From the NCBI RefSeq assembly GCF_016864555.1, contig NZ_CP044011.1, forward strand, positions 1,407,001 through 1,471,000: a DNA stretch of 64,000 nt, in the 5' to 3' direction. Made by a program: the position numbers and the translations under genes. Below the pieces are notes generated by a model that did not search any database, was not told the DNA's origin, and saw only the letters and a list, made by a program, of their open reading frames with translations. This DNA is from Sinorhizobium sp. BG8. GTDB lineage: Bacteria; Pseudomonadota; Alphaproteobacteria; Rhizobiales; Rhizobiaceae. Of the stretch, positions 18,603 through 30,302 are shown in pieces. Every line of letters starts with the position of its first letter. The first letter of the stretch is position 1.

Positions 18603-20423
18603 TCAGTTGAAGAGCACGCTCGCGCCGCGATCCGCTGGCCCCGCGACCGCGCGGAACGGTGCGAAAAGCTCACGACCCATGCCAAAGGCATTGGCTTCGA
18701 GATCCACCGATGGGATCGGACGGACGGAAAGCGTTGCCTCGTCCACAAGCACGTTCAGCGTACCCGCCACCGCATCGAGGCGGATGATGTCGCCATTGAC
18801 GATCCGCGCGATCGCACCGCCGTCGACCGCCTCGGGCGTCACGTGGATTGCAGCCGGAACCTTGCCGGATGCGCCGGACATGCGCCCGTCCGTCAACAGG
18901 GCGACGCGCTGGCCACGGTCCTGCAGAATGCCGAGAATGGTCGTCAACTTGTGAAGTTCGGGCATGCCATTGGCCTTCGGGCCCTGGAAGCGCACGACAG
19001 CCACGAAATCGCCGGTGAGTTCGCCGTTCTTGAAGGCCTCGTTCAGTTCCAGCTGGTCGTGGAATACCTTTGCCGGTGCCTCGATCACATGCCGCTCCGG
19101 CTTGACTGCCGAAATCTTGATGACGGCGCTGCCGAGATTGCCCGTAAGCATCTTGAGCCCGCCGGTCTTCTGGAAGGGCGCATCGATGTTTGCGAGAATT
19201 CTGGGATCGTGGCTGTGGGCGGGGGAGGGCTCCCTGAGGACTGCACCGTTGTCGCCGAGCTTCGGATCGATCGTGTAGGCGCTGAGCCCCTGGCCGTAGA
19301 CCGTGCGCACGTCGTCGTGCAGCATACCGTCCTTCAGCAGCTCCTTGATCAGGAAGCCCATGCCGCCGGCAGCATGGAAGTGGTTCACGTCTGCAAGCCC
19401 GTTCGGATACACCCGCGCGATCAGCGGAACGATGTCGGAGAGGTCCGAGATATCCTTCCACGTCAGCACGATGCCGGCCGCGCGGGCCATGGCGATCAGG
19501 TGCAGCGTATGGTTCGTCGAGCCGCCCGTCGCGTGCAGGCCCACGACGCCGTTGACGATCGAGCGTTCGTCGATCATTTCGCCTGCCGGCGTGAATTCAT
19601 TGCCCTGCGCAGTGATCGCCAGCGCCCGCTTGGCGGATTCCTTGGTCAGGGCTTCGCGCAGCGGCGTGCCCGGATTGATGAAGGAGGCACCGGGCATGTG
19701 GAAGCCCATGATCTCCATCAGCATCTGGTTGGAGTTGGCGGTGCCGTAGAAAGTACAGGTGCCGGGACCGTGGTAGGACTTCGATTCCGCTTCCAGAAGC
19801 TCGGCACGTCCGACTTTGCCTTCGGCATAGAGCTGGCGGACCCGCGCCTTCTCGTCGTTGGGCAGGCCGGACGTCATGGGGCCGGCCGGAATGAAGACGG
19901 CCGGCAGGTGACCGAAGGTCAGCGCCGCGATCGTCAGGCCCGGGACGATCTTGTCGCAGACGCCGAGAAATACAACAGCATCAAACATGTTGTGGGACAG
20001 TCCCACGGCGGCTGCCATGGCGATGAGGTCGCGGGAGAACAGGGAAAGTTCCATCCCCGGCTGGCCTTGGGTCACGCCGTCGCACATGGCCGGGACACCG
20101 CCTGCGACCTGCGCGACGCCGCCCGCCTCGCGGGCCGCCTGCCGTATCAGCTCCGGGTAGGTCTCGAACGGCTGGTGAGCCGAAAGCATGTCGTTATAGG
20201 AGGTGATGATGCCAAGGTTCGGCACGCGGTCTCCCGCGAGCGCCTCCTTGTCCGAGGGGGAACAGACTGCAAATCCATGGGCAAGGTTGCCGCAGGACAG
20301 AACCGAGCGGTGAACGCCTTTCTCCGCGGCCGCCCGTACCCGGTCGAGATAGGGCTCTCGGAACGGCCTCGATTGTTCGACGATGCGCTGCGTGATCGCT
20401 TCTATGCGGGAATCGGCGGACAT
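18603..20423 (-). CDS. edd: 6-phosphogluconate dehydratase Edd
   Basis: 606 residues; an iron-sulfur dehydratase of the IlvD/Edd family that converts 6-phosphogluconate to KDPG, the committed Entner-Doudoroff step. Visible features: [35 protein letters not shown] with a cluster Cys, [12 protein letters not shown] with another, and [19 protein letters not shown] near the C-terminus. Third gene of zwf-pgl-edd; 112 bp separate it from the pgl stop. eda is not in this window. Confidence 0.96.
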   Translation of the reverse strand: MSADSRIEAITQRIVEQSRPFREPYLDRVRAAAEKGVHRSVLSCGNLAHGFAVCSPSDKEALAGDRVPNLGIITSYNDMLSAHQPFETYPELIRQAAREAGGVAQVAGGVPAMCDGVTQGQPGMELSLFSRDLIAMAAAVGLSHNMFDAVVFLGVCDKIVPGLTIAALTFGHLPAVFIPAGPMTSGLPNDEKARVRQLYAEGKVGRAELLEAESKSYHGPGTCTFYGTANSNQMLMEIMGFHMPGASFINPGTPLREALTKESAKRALAITAQGNEFTPAGEMIDERSIVNGVVGLHATGGSTNHTLHLIAMARAAGIVLTWKDISDLSDIVPLIARVYPNGLADVNHFHAAGGMGFLIKELLKDGMLHDDVRTVYGQGLSAYTIDPKLGDNGAVLREPSPAHSHDPRILANIDAPFQKTGGLKMLTGNLGSAVIKISAVKPERHVIEAPAKVFHDQLELNEAFKNGELTGDFVAVVRFQGPKANGMPELHKLTTILGILQDRGQRVALLTDGRMSGASGKVPAAIHVTPEAVDGGAIARIVNGDIIRLDAVAGTLNVLVDEATLSVRPIPSVDLEANAFGMGRELFAPFRAVAGPADRGASVLFN

Positions 20424-20535
20424 GGGAGTATCCTGACTTTTTCGATTGCGTTGTCACATGTAGCGATCCGGAAAGGTTCCGGATTCTGGGTCCTCTATGG
20501 GTGGCCCCGCCGAGGGCGTTGCCGATTACCCCAAT

Positions 20536-21234
20536 TCAGGGCGCCCAGTAGATATCGATCGGGGTCTCCGCCCGGCGGAGCATGGCGCGGATCGGCATGT
20601 CGGTCTCCTCGCCTGTCTCGTTTGCCCGGTCGAGAACATCCTTCTTGCCCTGTCCCTCGATATGGAGAACGAGAAGACCGGCGTCCTGGAGGCTGGAGAA
20701 CGTGAAGGTGAGGCGCGGTTCGCCGGCACCTTCTGCTTCCATCTCGATCACGCTGCGCGGCGTCCCGGCAGAGAGTGCCTGCGCCAGATTGGTGCCGCCC
20801 GGGAAGAAGGATGCGGTATGCCCATCCGTTCCCATGCCGAGGATGGCGACGTCGAAGGGACAGCCGATCGCGGCGGTCTCTCGCGTTGCAATCACGGCTG
20901 CTTCCGCAGCAGTTGCCGCCGCATGATAGAGCGGCATGAACTGAGCCCGCGCGGCGACATTTTGCAGCAGATTGTCGGCGACGAGCTGATGGTTCGAACG
21001 CGGATTATCGGCCGGAACGAAGCGCTCGTCCACCAGCGTCACGATGACCTTGTCCCACGCGATGTCACGCGTGGAGAGAGCCTTGAAAAAAGCCTTCGGA
21101 GTCGAGCCACCCGATACGACGAGTGAGGCCTTGCCGCGCTCGGCGATCGCCTTGGAAAGGGCTGCGGCAACCGCGTCTGCAAGGCCCTCGGCCAACGCCG
21201 GCCCATTGGAGAAGCTGTGGAATCTGGAGGTCAT
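20536..21234 (-). CDS. pgl: 6-phosphogluconolactonase Pgl
   Basis: 232 residues; hydrolyses 6-phosphogluconolactone to 6-phosphogluconate. Family motifs: LVVSGGSTPKAFFKAL, VTLVDERFVP, and GMGTDGHTASFFPG. A GTG at 21252 overlaps the zwf stop, but I prefer the ATG at 21234 because GGAG sits 7 bp upstream and the resulting 232 residues is the usual rhizobial length. Middle gene of the operon. Confidence 0.92.
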   Translation of the reverse strand: MTSRFHSFSNGPALAEGLADAVAAALSKAIAERGKASLVVSGGSTPKAFFKALSTRDIAWDKVIVTLVDERFVPADNPRSNHQLVADNLLQNVAARAQFMPLYHAAATAAEAAVIATRETAAIGCPFDVAILGMGTDGHTASFFPGGTNLAQALSAGTPRSVIEMEAEGAGEPRLTFTFSSLQDAGLLVLHIEGQGKKDVLDRANETGEETDMPIRAMLRRAETPIDIYWAP

Positions 21235-21248
21235 TTCCGTTCTCCGCC

Positions 21249-22721
<1,473 letters not shown>

Positions 22722-22817
22722 TGGAATTCTCGATCTGGTTCGGGTTGACGACTTTATATTCTAATCGATTTAAAAATGCCAGACCGCAACGCAACAAAAT
22801 CGTCGCACCCGACTCGA

Positions 22818-24103
22818 TCAGAGCTTGTCGCGAAGGGCATACCAACTGAGAGCCAGGAACAGAAGAGGCGTTCGGAAACGTGATCCCCCGGGAAAGCCGT
22901 GATCTTCAGGGATTTCAGCACGTCGAGTTCGGCACTGCCGCCGGTGAGCGCTTCCGCGTAGAGTTTGCCGCAATAGTTGGACAGCATCACACCGTGACCG
23001 GAATAGCCGCCGATCGTGGTAATGCCGGGCATCACCTCCCGCACATAGGGCCGCCGCGGCATGGTAATGCCCACGGATCCGCCCCAGGCGTGAGTGAGCT
23101 CTACATTGGCAAGCTCCGGATAGATCTCGACGATCTGCCGGCGAATATGGATCGTGATGTCGCGCGGATTGTCGGCGGTGTAGGCCTCGCGTCCGCCGAA
23201 GAGCAACCGCCCGTCGCGGCTGCGGCGGAAGTAGCGCACGACAAACCGAGAGTCCGATACAGACTCCCCGCCCGGAATGACGGCGGGATGGGTATTGAGG
23301 ACGGGCGTCGCTCCGATGAAGGATCGGATCGGCATGACATGGGCTGCCGTACTCGGCTCGAGATTGCCGATATAGGCATTGCAGGCGATCAGCGCACGGT
23401 CCGCGGTGATCGTGCCCCTCGGCGTGGTGATGACCGCCCTGCCACCAATCCTGTCGATCTTCGTGGCGGGCGTCATTTCGTGCAGCACGGCACCCGCGGC
23501 AGCCGCCGCCCGGGCGATACCAACGAGCAGTTTCATCGGGTGAATGTGGCCGGTCCCTGTATCCCGCACGCCGAAGATGTACCGCTTGGACCCGAGGCGC
23601 TCCTGGGTCTCCGCCGTGTCCATGAACGTCGAGTAGCGATAGCCGTAGCGCGTCGCGGCGATTTCCGGATTGGCCCGGAAGTCCTTCTCCTCGCTGCGCT
23701 TGTGGGTGACGTTGAGGTGTCCCGGCACATATTCGATGTCGATGTTCTGCGCGCCCGCGAAATCGTGGATGTGTCGCTTGGCGTTCTCCGCCAGATCGAA
23801 CAGCGCCTTCGATCGTTCGAAACCGATTTCCTCCTCCACTTCCTCCGGCCATGAACGCTGCCCGGTGCCGAGCTGGCCGCCATTCCGTCCGGAGGCGCCG
23901 TCGCCGAACCGGTTCGCATCAATCAGCACGACTCGGACACCCTTCCGGGCGAGGTTGAAGGCGGCCTGCAGCCCGGTAAAGCCGCCGCCGACAATCGCGA
24001 CGTCCGCGTCACAGGAGCCGTCCAGGGGAGCGTATTCGGGCCGCTCCCCGACGGTTGCCTCGTACCAGGAGATGCCGGGGGAAATGGGGCTTTGCCAGGA
24101 CAT
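22818..24103 (-). pseudogene. puuB: Gamma-glutamylputrescine oxidase-type FAD oxidoreductase, C-terminal frameshift
   Basis: A DAO-family flavoprotein: VAIVGGGFTGLQAAFNLARKG dinucleotide fold, DGASGRNGGQLGTGQ, and GGYSGHGVMLSNYCGKL near the C-terminus. PuuB oxidises gamma-glutamylputrescine in putrescine breakdown. The frame breaks at the five-C run at 22885-22889 (plus strand): one more base restores AFPGGSRFRTPLLFLALSWYALRDKL-type family ending with a stop at 22818, about 428 residues. As written it reads on to 22754 with an unrelated tail. Start at ATG 24103 (MSWQSPISPG). Only about 25 residues are affected. Confidence 0.8.
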
Positions 24104-24220
24104 GAGAAGGTCTTTCAATATATAGGGAATGGATCAAAAACGGTCGTAGGGACCGGGAGCCGGCTGCAAGGCTTGGAGCAATGTGAAGCGCGTGGCGACC
24201 CGGTTCGCCCGGAACGAGGG

Positions 24221-25657
24221 TCAGACGTTCAGCAACAGGAACTCGCGCTCCCAGGGGCTGATCACCTGCATGAAGGTCTCGAACTCGCCGCGCTTCACGC
24301 CGGCATAGAGGCCGATGAACTCGGCGCTCAGCACGTCGGCGAGGGCCGGATCGGATTCGAGCAGCGAAACTGCCTCAAGGAGACCGCGCGGCAGTTCGAT
24401 CGATCCCTCGTTGGCGGTGTCCTCTGTCGGCGGGCTGGGCTCGACGGCGTTCATGATGCCGAGTAGCCCGCAACCGAGCGAAGCGGCAAGCGCCAGATAG
24501 GGGTTCGCGTCCGAACTCGGCAGCCGGTTCTCGATGCGTCGGGCTGCAGCGTCGGACACCGGAACGCGGAAAGCCGTCGTGCGGTTGTCGTAGCCCCAGG
24601 CATTGTTGACGGGCGCGGACATTTCCGGCGTCAGGCGACGGTAGGAGTTCACGTATGGAGCCATCATCACCAGCGCCTTCGGGACGTACTTCTGCATGCC
24701 GCCGATGAAGTGGAAGAACTCCTTGGAGGCCGACCCATCCGGATTGGAGAAGACGTTCCGGCCAGTTTCGGTCTCGACGACCGACTGGTGGATGTGCATC
24801 GCCGAGCCTGCCTGTCCCTGCATCGGCTTGGCCATGAACGTTGCATAGATGCCGTGCTTCAGGGCTGCCTCGCGGATTGTGCGCTTGAACATGAAGACCT
24901 GGTCGGCGAGCTCGATCGGATCGCCGTGGCGCAAGTTGATCTCGAGCTGGGCGGGCCCTTCCTCATGGATCAGCGTATCGATCTCGAGCCCCTGCTTCTC
25001 CGAGAAGTGGTAGATGTCGTCGATGAGCTCGTCGAACTCGTTGATCCCTGCGATCGAATAGCCCTGCCCACCGAGGATCGACCGGCCGGAGCGACCCTTC
25101 GGCGGGTGCAGCGGATAGTCGGGGTCGTCGTTCATAGCGACGAGGTAGAATTCGATTTCGGGCGCGACGACCGGGCGCCAGCCGCGTTCGTTGTACATCC
25201 GCACGACGTTCTTGAGCACGTTTCTCGGCGTATAGGGGACCTGCTCTCCCGTGGAGCCGACAATGTCGCAGATGACCTGCGCCGTGGGATCGCTCTCCCA
25301 GGGAACGACCGAAAGGGTCGAAAGGTCGGGCACCAGCTTGAGGTCGCTGTCGCGCGGCTCGTAGCGGAAGTTGCCGGTCTCTTCCGGGTACTCGCCGGAG
25401 ATCGTGTGCCGGTAGAGTGCCGATGGAAGCGCCAGCGACGTGTTGGATGTGAACTTCGACGAAGGCATCATCTTGCCGCGCGGCACGCCGGCAAGGTCGG
25501 GGGTGATGCACTCAATGTCCTCGATGCCTCTGAGCTTCAGCCAGTCCGCCGCTTCTTTCCAAGACTTCACGCCGCGCGCCGCGGTCAGGGAGGGAGGTAT
25601 TTTGGAAGAACGGCTGACTTTCTGGATTGTGCTGGCAACGGTCTTTTTTGAGGGCAT
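24221..25657 (-). CDS. puuA: Glutamine synthetase-family enzyme, probable gamma-glutamylputrescine synthetase
   Basis: 478 residues of the GS-III/PuuA class. It would ligate glutamate to putrescine (ATP-dependent), the first step of the Puu route. GS motifs: EIEFYLVA, GPAQLEINLRHGDP, AGSAMHIHQSV, and the NNRT-like YDNRTTAFRVP region with RIENRLPSSDANPYLA. It lies 117 bp upstream of puuB on the same strand, which supports the substrate. Other small amine glutamylation is possible. potFGHI 12 kb away could supply the substrate. Confidence 0.85.
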   Translation of the reverse strand: MPSKKTVASTIQKVSRSSKIPPSLTAARGVKSWKEAADWLKLRGIEDIECITPDLAGVPRGKMMPSSKFTSNTSLALPSALYRHTISGEYPEETGNFRYEPRDSDLKLVPDLSTLSVVPWESDPTAQVICDIVGSTGEQVPYTPRNVLKNVVRMYNERGWRPVVAPEIEFYLVAMNDDPDYPLHPPKGRSGRSILGGQGYSIAGINEFDELIDDIYHFSEKQGLEIDTLIHEEGPAQLEINLRHGDPIELADQVFMFKRTIREAALKHGIYATFMAKPMQGQAGSAMHIHQSVVETETGRNVFSNPDGSASKEFFHFIGGMQKYVPKALVMMAPYVNSYRRLTPEMSAPVNNAWGYDNRTTAFRVPVSDAAARRIENRLPSSDANPYLALAASLGCGLLGIMNAVEPSPPTEDTANEGSIELPRGLLEAVSLLESDPALADVLSAEFIGLYAGVKRGEFETFMQVISPWEREFLLLNV

Positions 25658-25840
25658 GACACACCGGGTTTGGTTTCGGATAACGCATCATAACCGGAGT
25701 TTGGGTGTTGGCTAGGGGCGCCGCGCTGAATGAGAGGGCGCCAGATGCCCGCAAACGCGGGATTCTGCCACTCTGCGGATGGCGACCGTTGACTTTGTGC
25801 GTCGGCCGGGAAAGGAAGGCGGAAACAAAGAGAGGCGTGC

Positions 25841-27022
25841 TTGAAGAAGAAACGGGATGTTGTCGTGATCGGCGCCGGTGCTGCGGGCATGATGTGTGCC
25901 ATCGAGGCGGGCAAGCGCGGGCGCAGCGTGCTGCTGATCGACCACGCCAAGGCGCCGGGCGAGAAGATCCGCATCTCCGGTGGCGGGCGCTGCAACTTCA
26001 CCAACATCAATGCGCAGCCGAAGAACTTCATTTCGCGCAACCAGCATTTCTGCAAGTCGGCGCTCGCGCGCTATACGCCTCGCGATTTCCTCGATCTCGT
26101 CGAGCGCCACGGCATCGCCTGGCACGAGAAGACGTTGGGTCAGTTCTTCTGCGACCATTCGGCGAAGGACATCATCGCGATGCTCCTCACGGAAATGCGC
26201 GCTGCTGGAGTGGAACTGCGGTTGTCGACGCCGGTCAGCGCCATCGAGCATGGGCCCGACGGGTTCCGCATCGCCACGGACGACGGAACGGAGCACGCGT
26301 CGTCCCTGGTCATCGCGACGGGCGGCAAGTCCATTCCCAAGATGGGAGCGACCGGATTTGCGTACAGGATAGCCGAACAGTTCGGGCTGGGGCTCGTCGA
26401 GACGAGGCCGGGCCTCGTTCCCCTGACCCTCGATCCGGCGATGCTGGCTGCCCACGGGGAGCTTCCGGGCGTTTCCGTCGAGGTCGAGGCACGCCACGAC
26501 AAGACCACGTTTCGCGAAGCGATGCTCTTCACCCATCGCGGGCTCAGCGGTCCGGCCATTCTTCAGATCTCCTCCTATTGGCGCGAAGGCGACGAGATCG
26601 CGTTGAAGCTGGTTCCGGACATATCGATTCCCGACGTGCTTTCAGGCGCCCGCCGTCAGAATGGCAGGCAGGCCGTGCATACGCTGCTCGGTGAACATCT
26701 GCCGAGAAAGCTGGCGCAGCTCGTGGTTTCCCAGAGCGGCATCGACGGGCAGCTCGCAGACCTGTCCGGCAAGCGTCTGGAAACGCTGAACGATCGCATC
26801 GTCAACTGGCGTGTACGCCCCGCGGGTTCCGAAGGCTACCGCACCGCCGAGGTGACGCTCGGCGGAGTAGACACGTCTGATCTCGATTCCCGCACGATGG
26901 CGGCGAAGAACGTTCCCAACCTCTACTTCATCGGTGAGGCCGTCGACGTCACCGGCTGGCTCGGGGGCTATAACTTCCAGTGGGCCTGGGCATCGGGCCA
27001 TGCGGCCGGCCAGGTCGCCTGA
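25841..27022 (+). CDS. BaiN/HI0933-family NAD(P)/FAD flavoprotein
   Basis: 393 residues, a flavoprotein family of uncertain function (YhiN/BaiN-like). FAD-binding VVVIGAGAAGMMCAIEAG at the N-terminus, the family signature ISGGGRCNFTN, ATGGKSIPKMGATGFAY in the middle, and GEAVDVTGWLGGYNFQWAWASG at the end. The start is TTG at 25841. It diverges from puuA and looks monocistronic. A role in electron transfer or a reductase is likely, but the substrate is unknown. Confidence 0.85.
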   Translation: MKKKRDVVVIGAGAAGMMCAIEAGKRGRSVLLIDHAKAPGEKIRISGGGRCNFTNINAQPKNFISRNQHFCKSALARYTPRDFLDLVERHGIAWHEKTLGQFFCDHSAKDIIAMLLTEMRAAGVELRLSTPVSAIEHGPDGFRIATDDGTEHASSLVIATGGKSIPKMGATGFAYRIAEQFGLGLVETRPGLVPLTLDPAMLAAHGELPGVSVEVEARHDKTTFREAMLFTHRGLSGPAILQISSYWREGDEIALKLVPDISIPDVLSGARRQNGRQAVHTLLGEHLPRKLAQLVVSQSGIDGQLADLSGKRLETLNDRIVNWRVRPAGSEGYRTAEVTLGGVDTSDLDSRTMAAKNVPNLYFIGEAVDVTGWLGGYNFQWAWASGHAAGQVA

Positions 27023-27197
27023 GTGAGACGGCTTCCGGTCTTTACACTCCATTAAGAGCTGTACCCGATCATGCCGGGACAAGTCGGCGTTTCCGCGTCC
27101 GATTGCGCGTCAGGTGCAGACGACGGGCGGAAATAACATGATGTGGGTCGGCTGGCCGGATCAACCGGGCATTTTCTCTTGTCAACGGAGTATTGCC

Positions 27198-27344
27198 ATG
27201 CCTGCCAAACCCAGACTTGCCGCCCGCGCCGTAGCCATTGCTGCCGGAGTAGATCGTCGCCGCGCTGTTTTGATCGCGCTCCACTGCGTGACCGCAGCGC
27301 TTCTGACCGCTACCGTTGCACTCGCCGCGCTCGATCTCTTCTGA
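27198..27344 (+). CDS. Small single-pass membrane protein
   Basis: 48 residues: a basic N-terminal part (MPAKPRLAARAVAIAAG, then DRRR) and one membrane segment of about 23 residues (VLIALHCVTAALLTATVALAAL). CGGAG lies 8 bp upstream of the ATG at 27198. I do not recognise a family. The start inside a longer frame is chosen by the ribosome site and the hydrophobic pattern. Confidence 0.5.
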   Translation: MPAKPRLAARAVAIAAGVDRRRAVLIALHCVTAALLTATVALAALDLF

Positions 27345-27617
27345 CCTGCCCATGCCCGATTGTAACGGGCGGTGCCACCCCGGCGGGCCGGCCGCGCATT
27401 TCCCTGCGTCGTAGCATGGATTGTTAAATATTGGCGGAGATTATCTAGTCATACTTTTCCGGAACCGAGCTCCCGCATGAAGAAGGGCGCGTCGTTGCAA
27501 TGATTGCCTCCCGGATTCGCGGTCAGTCCGCATGCCCATCGCAAAGCCGGTGGACTGGCCTTAGGAGACCCGTAAAAGCGGGCAGGGGGGACGGCCGCCG
27601 ATAGGAGGTCGCTCGCC

Positions 27618-30152
27618 ATGTTCATTGATAGAATTCTTGCACGCTTCAAGATCCAGACGAAGGTCATCTTCTTTATTCTCCCCTTTGTCGCCAGCATATG
27701 TGCCGTTGGCTTCACGGGTCTCTATGCGTCGGGCCTTCTTCAGGGACGAATGGAGATTTCCAACAGCGTCCTGCAGTCGCTGAGCGGCTTCAAGGACGTC
27801 TATGCGGGCATGAACCAGTTTCTGCAGCATACCTCGGAAGACACGCGCGCAGCCGTCACCGACAAGCTAGCCGTCCAGCAGGAGGTCCTTGCCGACACCA
27901 TGGCGCACCTCGTGGACGACCAGGGACGCGCGGAACTGCAGCGGGCCGTGGATGGCGGCACGCAGATCTCCGCCCGCATCGACGGACTGTGGAAGCTCTA
28001 CGAGGATGAGCGGGCACTGAACGACGCGATCACCGTCGGCCTCAGCGGAATGCTCTCCGAGCAGATGAAGATCCTTGACGAAGCCACCAAGATGGAGCGC
28101 AACGTTCGCAAGGACGAGGGCTCTGCGAAGGACATGCTGCGCGAAGCCGACCGTCTGACGTCTGCCGCCGATGCCCTGACCGCCTTCAGCAGCGCCGTCT
28201 CGCGCGCCGCCGCTCCCGAGGACAAGTTGCAGGTCGTCGCCAAGGGATACGACGAACTTCTCAAGGTGCAGCGTAAAATCTCCTCCGGTCTGCCGGCGAA
28301 CCAGAAGGCCGTGGTCGAGACTTACAAAACCACGCTCGCCGATATCAAGGCGGCCGTGGACGCCGAAGGGCTTGTCGCGGACAAGGCCGCTGCCGTCGGT
28401 CGGCTCGTCGCGCGCTTCCGTCAGACGAGTATCCAGCTGCAGGTCGGCGCGGCCGCCAAGATGCGGGAAGCGACGAAGACGTTCGGCCAGCTCGATGCTC
28501 CGCTCGTCAAGGCCGACGCGATCCTCACCGTGACGCGCAAGCTGGTAACCTCCGTCTATGAAATTCGCATCGTTGCCGCCGCGTTGCTCGCAAAGCCGGA
28601 CGAGGAGGCTCACGCTCGTCTGCTGCGTGAATTCGCCGTCATGCGTGCCGGAATGGACACGCTCGCGCAGACTGCAAGCGACCTTCCGTTCTTCAGCGGT
28701 CTCGGCGGCAGGATCAAGCCGGTTCTGGACGACATGGAAACCAAGAGCGGCGCGCTCGTCGATATCAGCAAGCAGCGTCAGGTCGAGTTCGCCGCTGCGG
28801 CGGGTGAGATCGACAGCATCTGGAACCAGCTTACCCGCTTTGCGGAAGAGCAGAAGACGAGCGCCGGCGTGGAGCGCGACAAGGCCAACCAGGTCTCCAT
28901 GTTCACGACCATCCTGGGTATCGCGATTGCCGTCATTGCCGGCGGCGCGCTGGTGCTGACGCTCAAGGGGCCGATTGGCCAGATCACCACGGCCATGCGT
29001 CGCCTTGCCGACGGCTTCCTCGACACGGGTATCTCCGGCGAGGCGAGGCAAGACGAGATCGGCGACATGGCCCGCGCGCTCGGCATCTTCAAGGAAAATG
29101 CGCTTTCGAAGATCCGGGTCGAGGAGGAGAGCGAGCGCCAGCGTTCCGCAGCCGATGCCGAGCGTCTGCGCAACGACTCCGAGAAGCAGGAAATGGACCG
29201 CCAGATCGACTTCGCCGTCAATGCGCTTGCCTCCGGTCTCGGCCGCCTTGCGCAGGGCGATCTGTCCCGCCAGATCGACACGCCCTTCACCGGCCGCCTC
29301 GAGCAGCTGCGTCAGGATTTCAACGTGTCGCTCGTGCGTCTCCAGGATACGCTGGGGCAGATCCGCGGCAACGCGCAGTCGATCCAGCAGAAGGGCGCGG
29401 AAATGCGCCACTCCGCCGACGACCTCTCGAGACGGACCGAGGCGCAGGCGGCCTCGCTGGAAGAGACCGCTGCCGCCGTCGAGCAGATCACGTCGACGGT
29501 CCGCTCTTCCGCCGACAGGGCGCATGAGGCGAACCTCGTCGTGGGCGAAACCAAGCGCAGTGCGGACAATTCAGCGGCTGTCGTCGGCAATGCGATCGCC
29601 GCCATGGGACGCATCGAGGATGCCTCCAGGCAGATCGAGCAGATCATAGAGGTCATCGACGATATCGCTTTCCAGACCAATCTTCTGGCCCTCAATGCCG
29701 GGATCGAGGCTGCGCGTGCAGGCGAGGCGGGCAAGGGCTTCGCCGTGGTTGCGCAGGAAGTTCGCGAACTCGCACAGCGTTCTGCGGAAGCCGCGCGGGA
29801 GATCAAGGGCCTCATCAACAAGTCCACGCAGGAAGTGAACGCCGGATCGCATCTCGTTCAGCAGACGGGGGCGGTGCTTGCCGCGATCGGCCAGCAGATC
29901 GTCACCGTCAGCCAGCATGTCGACATGATGGCTACGGCAAGCCGAGACCAGGCCGTCGCGCTGCATGAAGTCAATGGCTCCGTCAACCAGATGGACCAGA
30001 TGACCCAGCAGAACGCGACGATGGTCGATATGACCACGGCCGCGACCCGCCAGCTCGCAAGCGAGGCGGACACACTGATGATGCTGGTGGAACAGTTCCG
30101 CTTCGAGAGCGAGGATTCAAGGCAATACGGCCAGGAGTACCGCGCCGCCTGA
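27618..30152 (+). CDS. Methyl-accepting chemotaxis protein with large periplasmic sensor
   Basis: 844 residues. One membrane segment at about residues 14-36, a mostly helical periplasmic domain of about 390 residues, a second membrane segment near 430-455, two HAMP-like units separated by a charged coiled coil, and a cytoplasmic signalling domain with the hairpin tip [19 protein letters not shown]. The long helical sensor recalls helical-bimodular domains, ligand unknown. The C-terminus lacks an obvious receptor pentapeptide. A strong terminator follows. The next gene is a second receptor with a nearly identical signalling half. Confidence 0.92.
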   Translation: MFIDRILARFKIQTKVIFFILPFVASICAVGFTGLYASGLLQGRMEISNSVLQSLSGFKDVYAGMNQFLQHTSEDTRAAVTDKLAVQQEVLADTMAHLVDDQGRAELQRAVDGGTQISARIDGLWKLYEDERALNDAITVGLSGMLSEQMKILDEATKMERNVRKDEGSAKDMLREADRLTSAADALTAFSSAVSRAAAPEDKLQVVAKGYDELLKVQRKISSGLPANQKAVVETYKTTLADIKAAVDAEGLVADKAAAVGRLVARFRQTSIQLQVGAAAKMREATKTFGQLDAPLVKADAILTVTRKLVTSVYEIRIVAAALLAKPDEEAHARLLREFAVMRAGMDTLAQTASDLPFFSGLGGRIKPVLDDMETKSGALVDISKQRQVEFAAAAGEIDSIWNQLTRFAEEQKTSAGVERDKANQVSMFTTILGIAIAVIAGGALVLTLKGPIGQITTAMRRLADGFLDTGISGEARQDEIGDMARALGIFKENALSKIRVEEESERQRSAADAERLRNDSEKQEMDRQIDFAVNALASGLGRLAQGDLSRQIDTPFTGRLEQLRQDFNVSLVRLQDTLGQIRGNAQSIQQKGAEMRHSADDLSRRTEAQAASLEETAAAVEQITSTVRSSADRAHEANLVVGETKRSADNSAAVVGNAIAAMGRIEDASRQIEQIIEVIDDIAFQTNLLALNAGIEAARAGEAGKGFAVVAQEVRELAQRSAEAAREIKGLINKSTQEVNAGSHLVQQTGAVLAAIGQQIVTVSQHVDMMATASRDQAVALHEVNGSVNQMDQMTQQNATMVDMTTAATRQLASEADTLMMLVEQFRFESEDSRQYGQEYRAA

Positions 30153-30170
30153 TCGTCTCGTACTAGTCCC

Positions 30171-30203
30171 GAAAGAGCCCGGCTTGCCGGGCTCTTTCTT
30201 TAT
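30171..30203 (+). terminator. Rho-independent terminator after first mcp
   Basis: A 13-bp stem GAAAGAGCCCGGC / GCCGGGCTCTTTC with a 2-nt TT loop and a T-rich tail, 18 bp after the mcp stop. Confidence 0.93.
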
Positions 30204-30262
30204 TGGCCGACTAAATTTGCTGCGTCGCAAAAAGTCCGGAGAGAAATTCAATTTTTCTTATA

Positions 30263-30280
30263 AATTGATAACTATCAATT
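30263..30280. promoter_or_regulatory. Perfect inverted repeat in mcp2 leader
   Basis: AATTGATAACTATCAATT: two perfect 8-bp arms around AC, in an AT-rich stretch 22 bp upstream of the second mcp start. It is symmetric in the way of a dimeric regulator's operator. I cannot assign a regulator. Confidence 0.5.
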
Positions 30281-30302
30281 CCGGGTCATCTCGGAGTTTT
30301 CA

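Noticed and set aside
18576-20705. 709-codon open frame on the plus strand opposite edd
   Set aside because: It is the antisense of a clear edd and no family matches; high GC leaves long antisense frames open.
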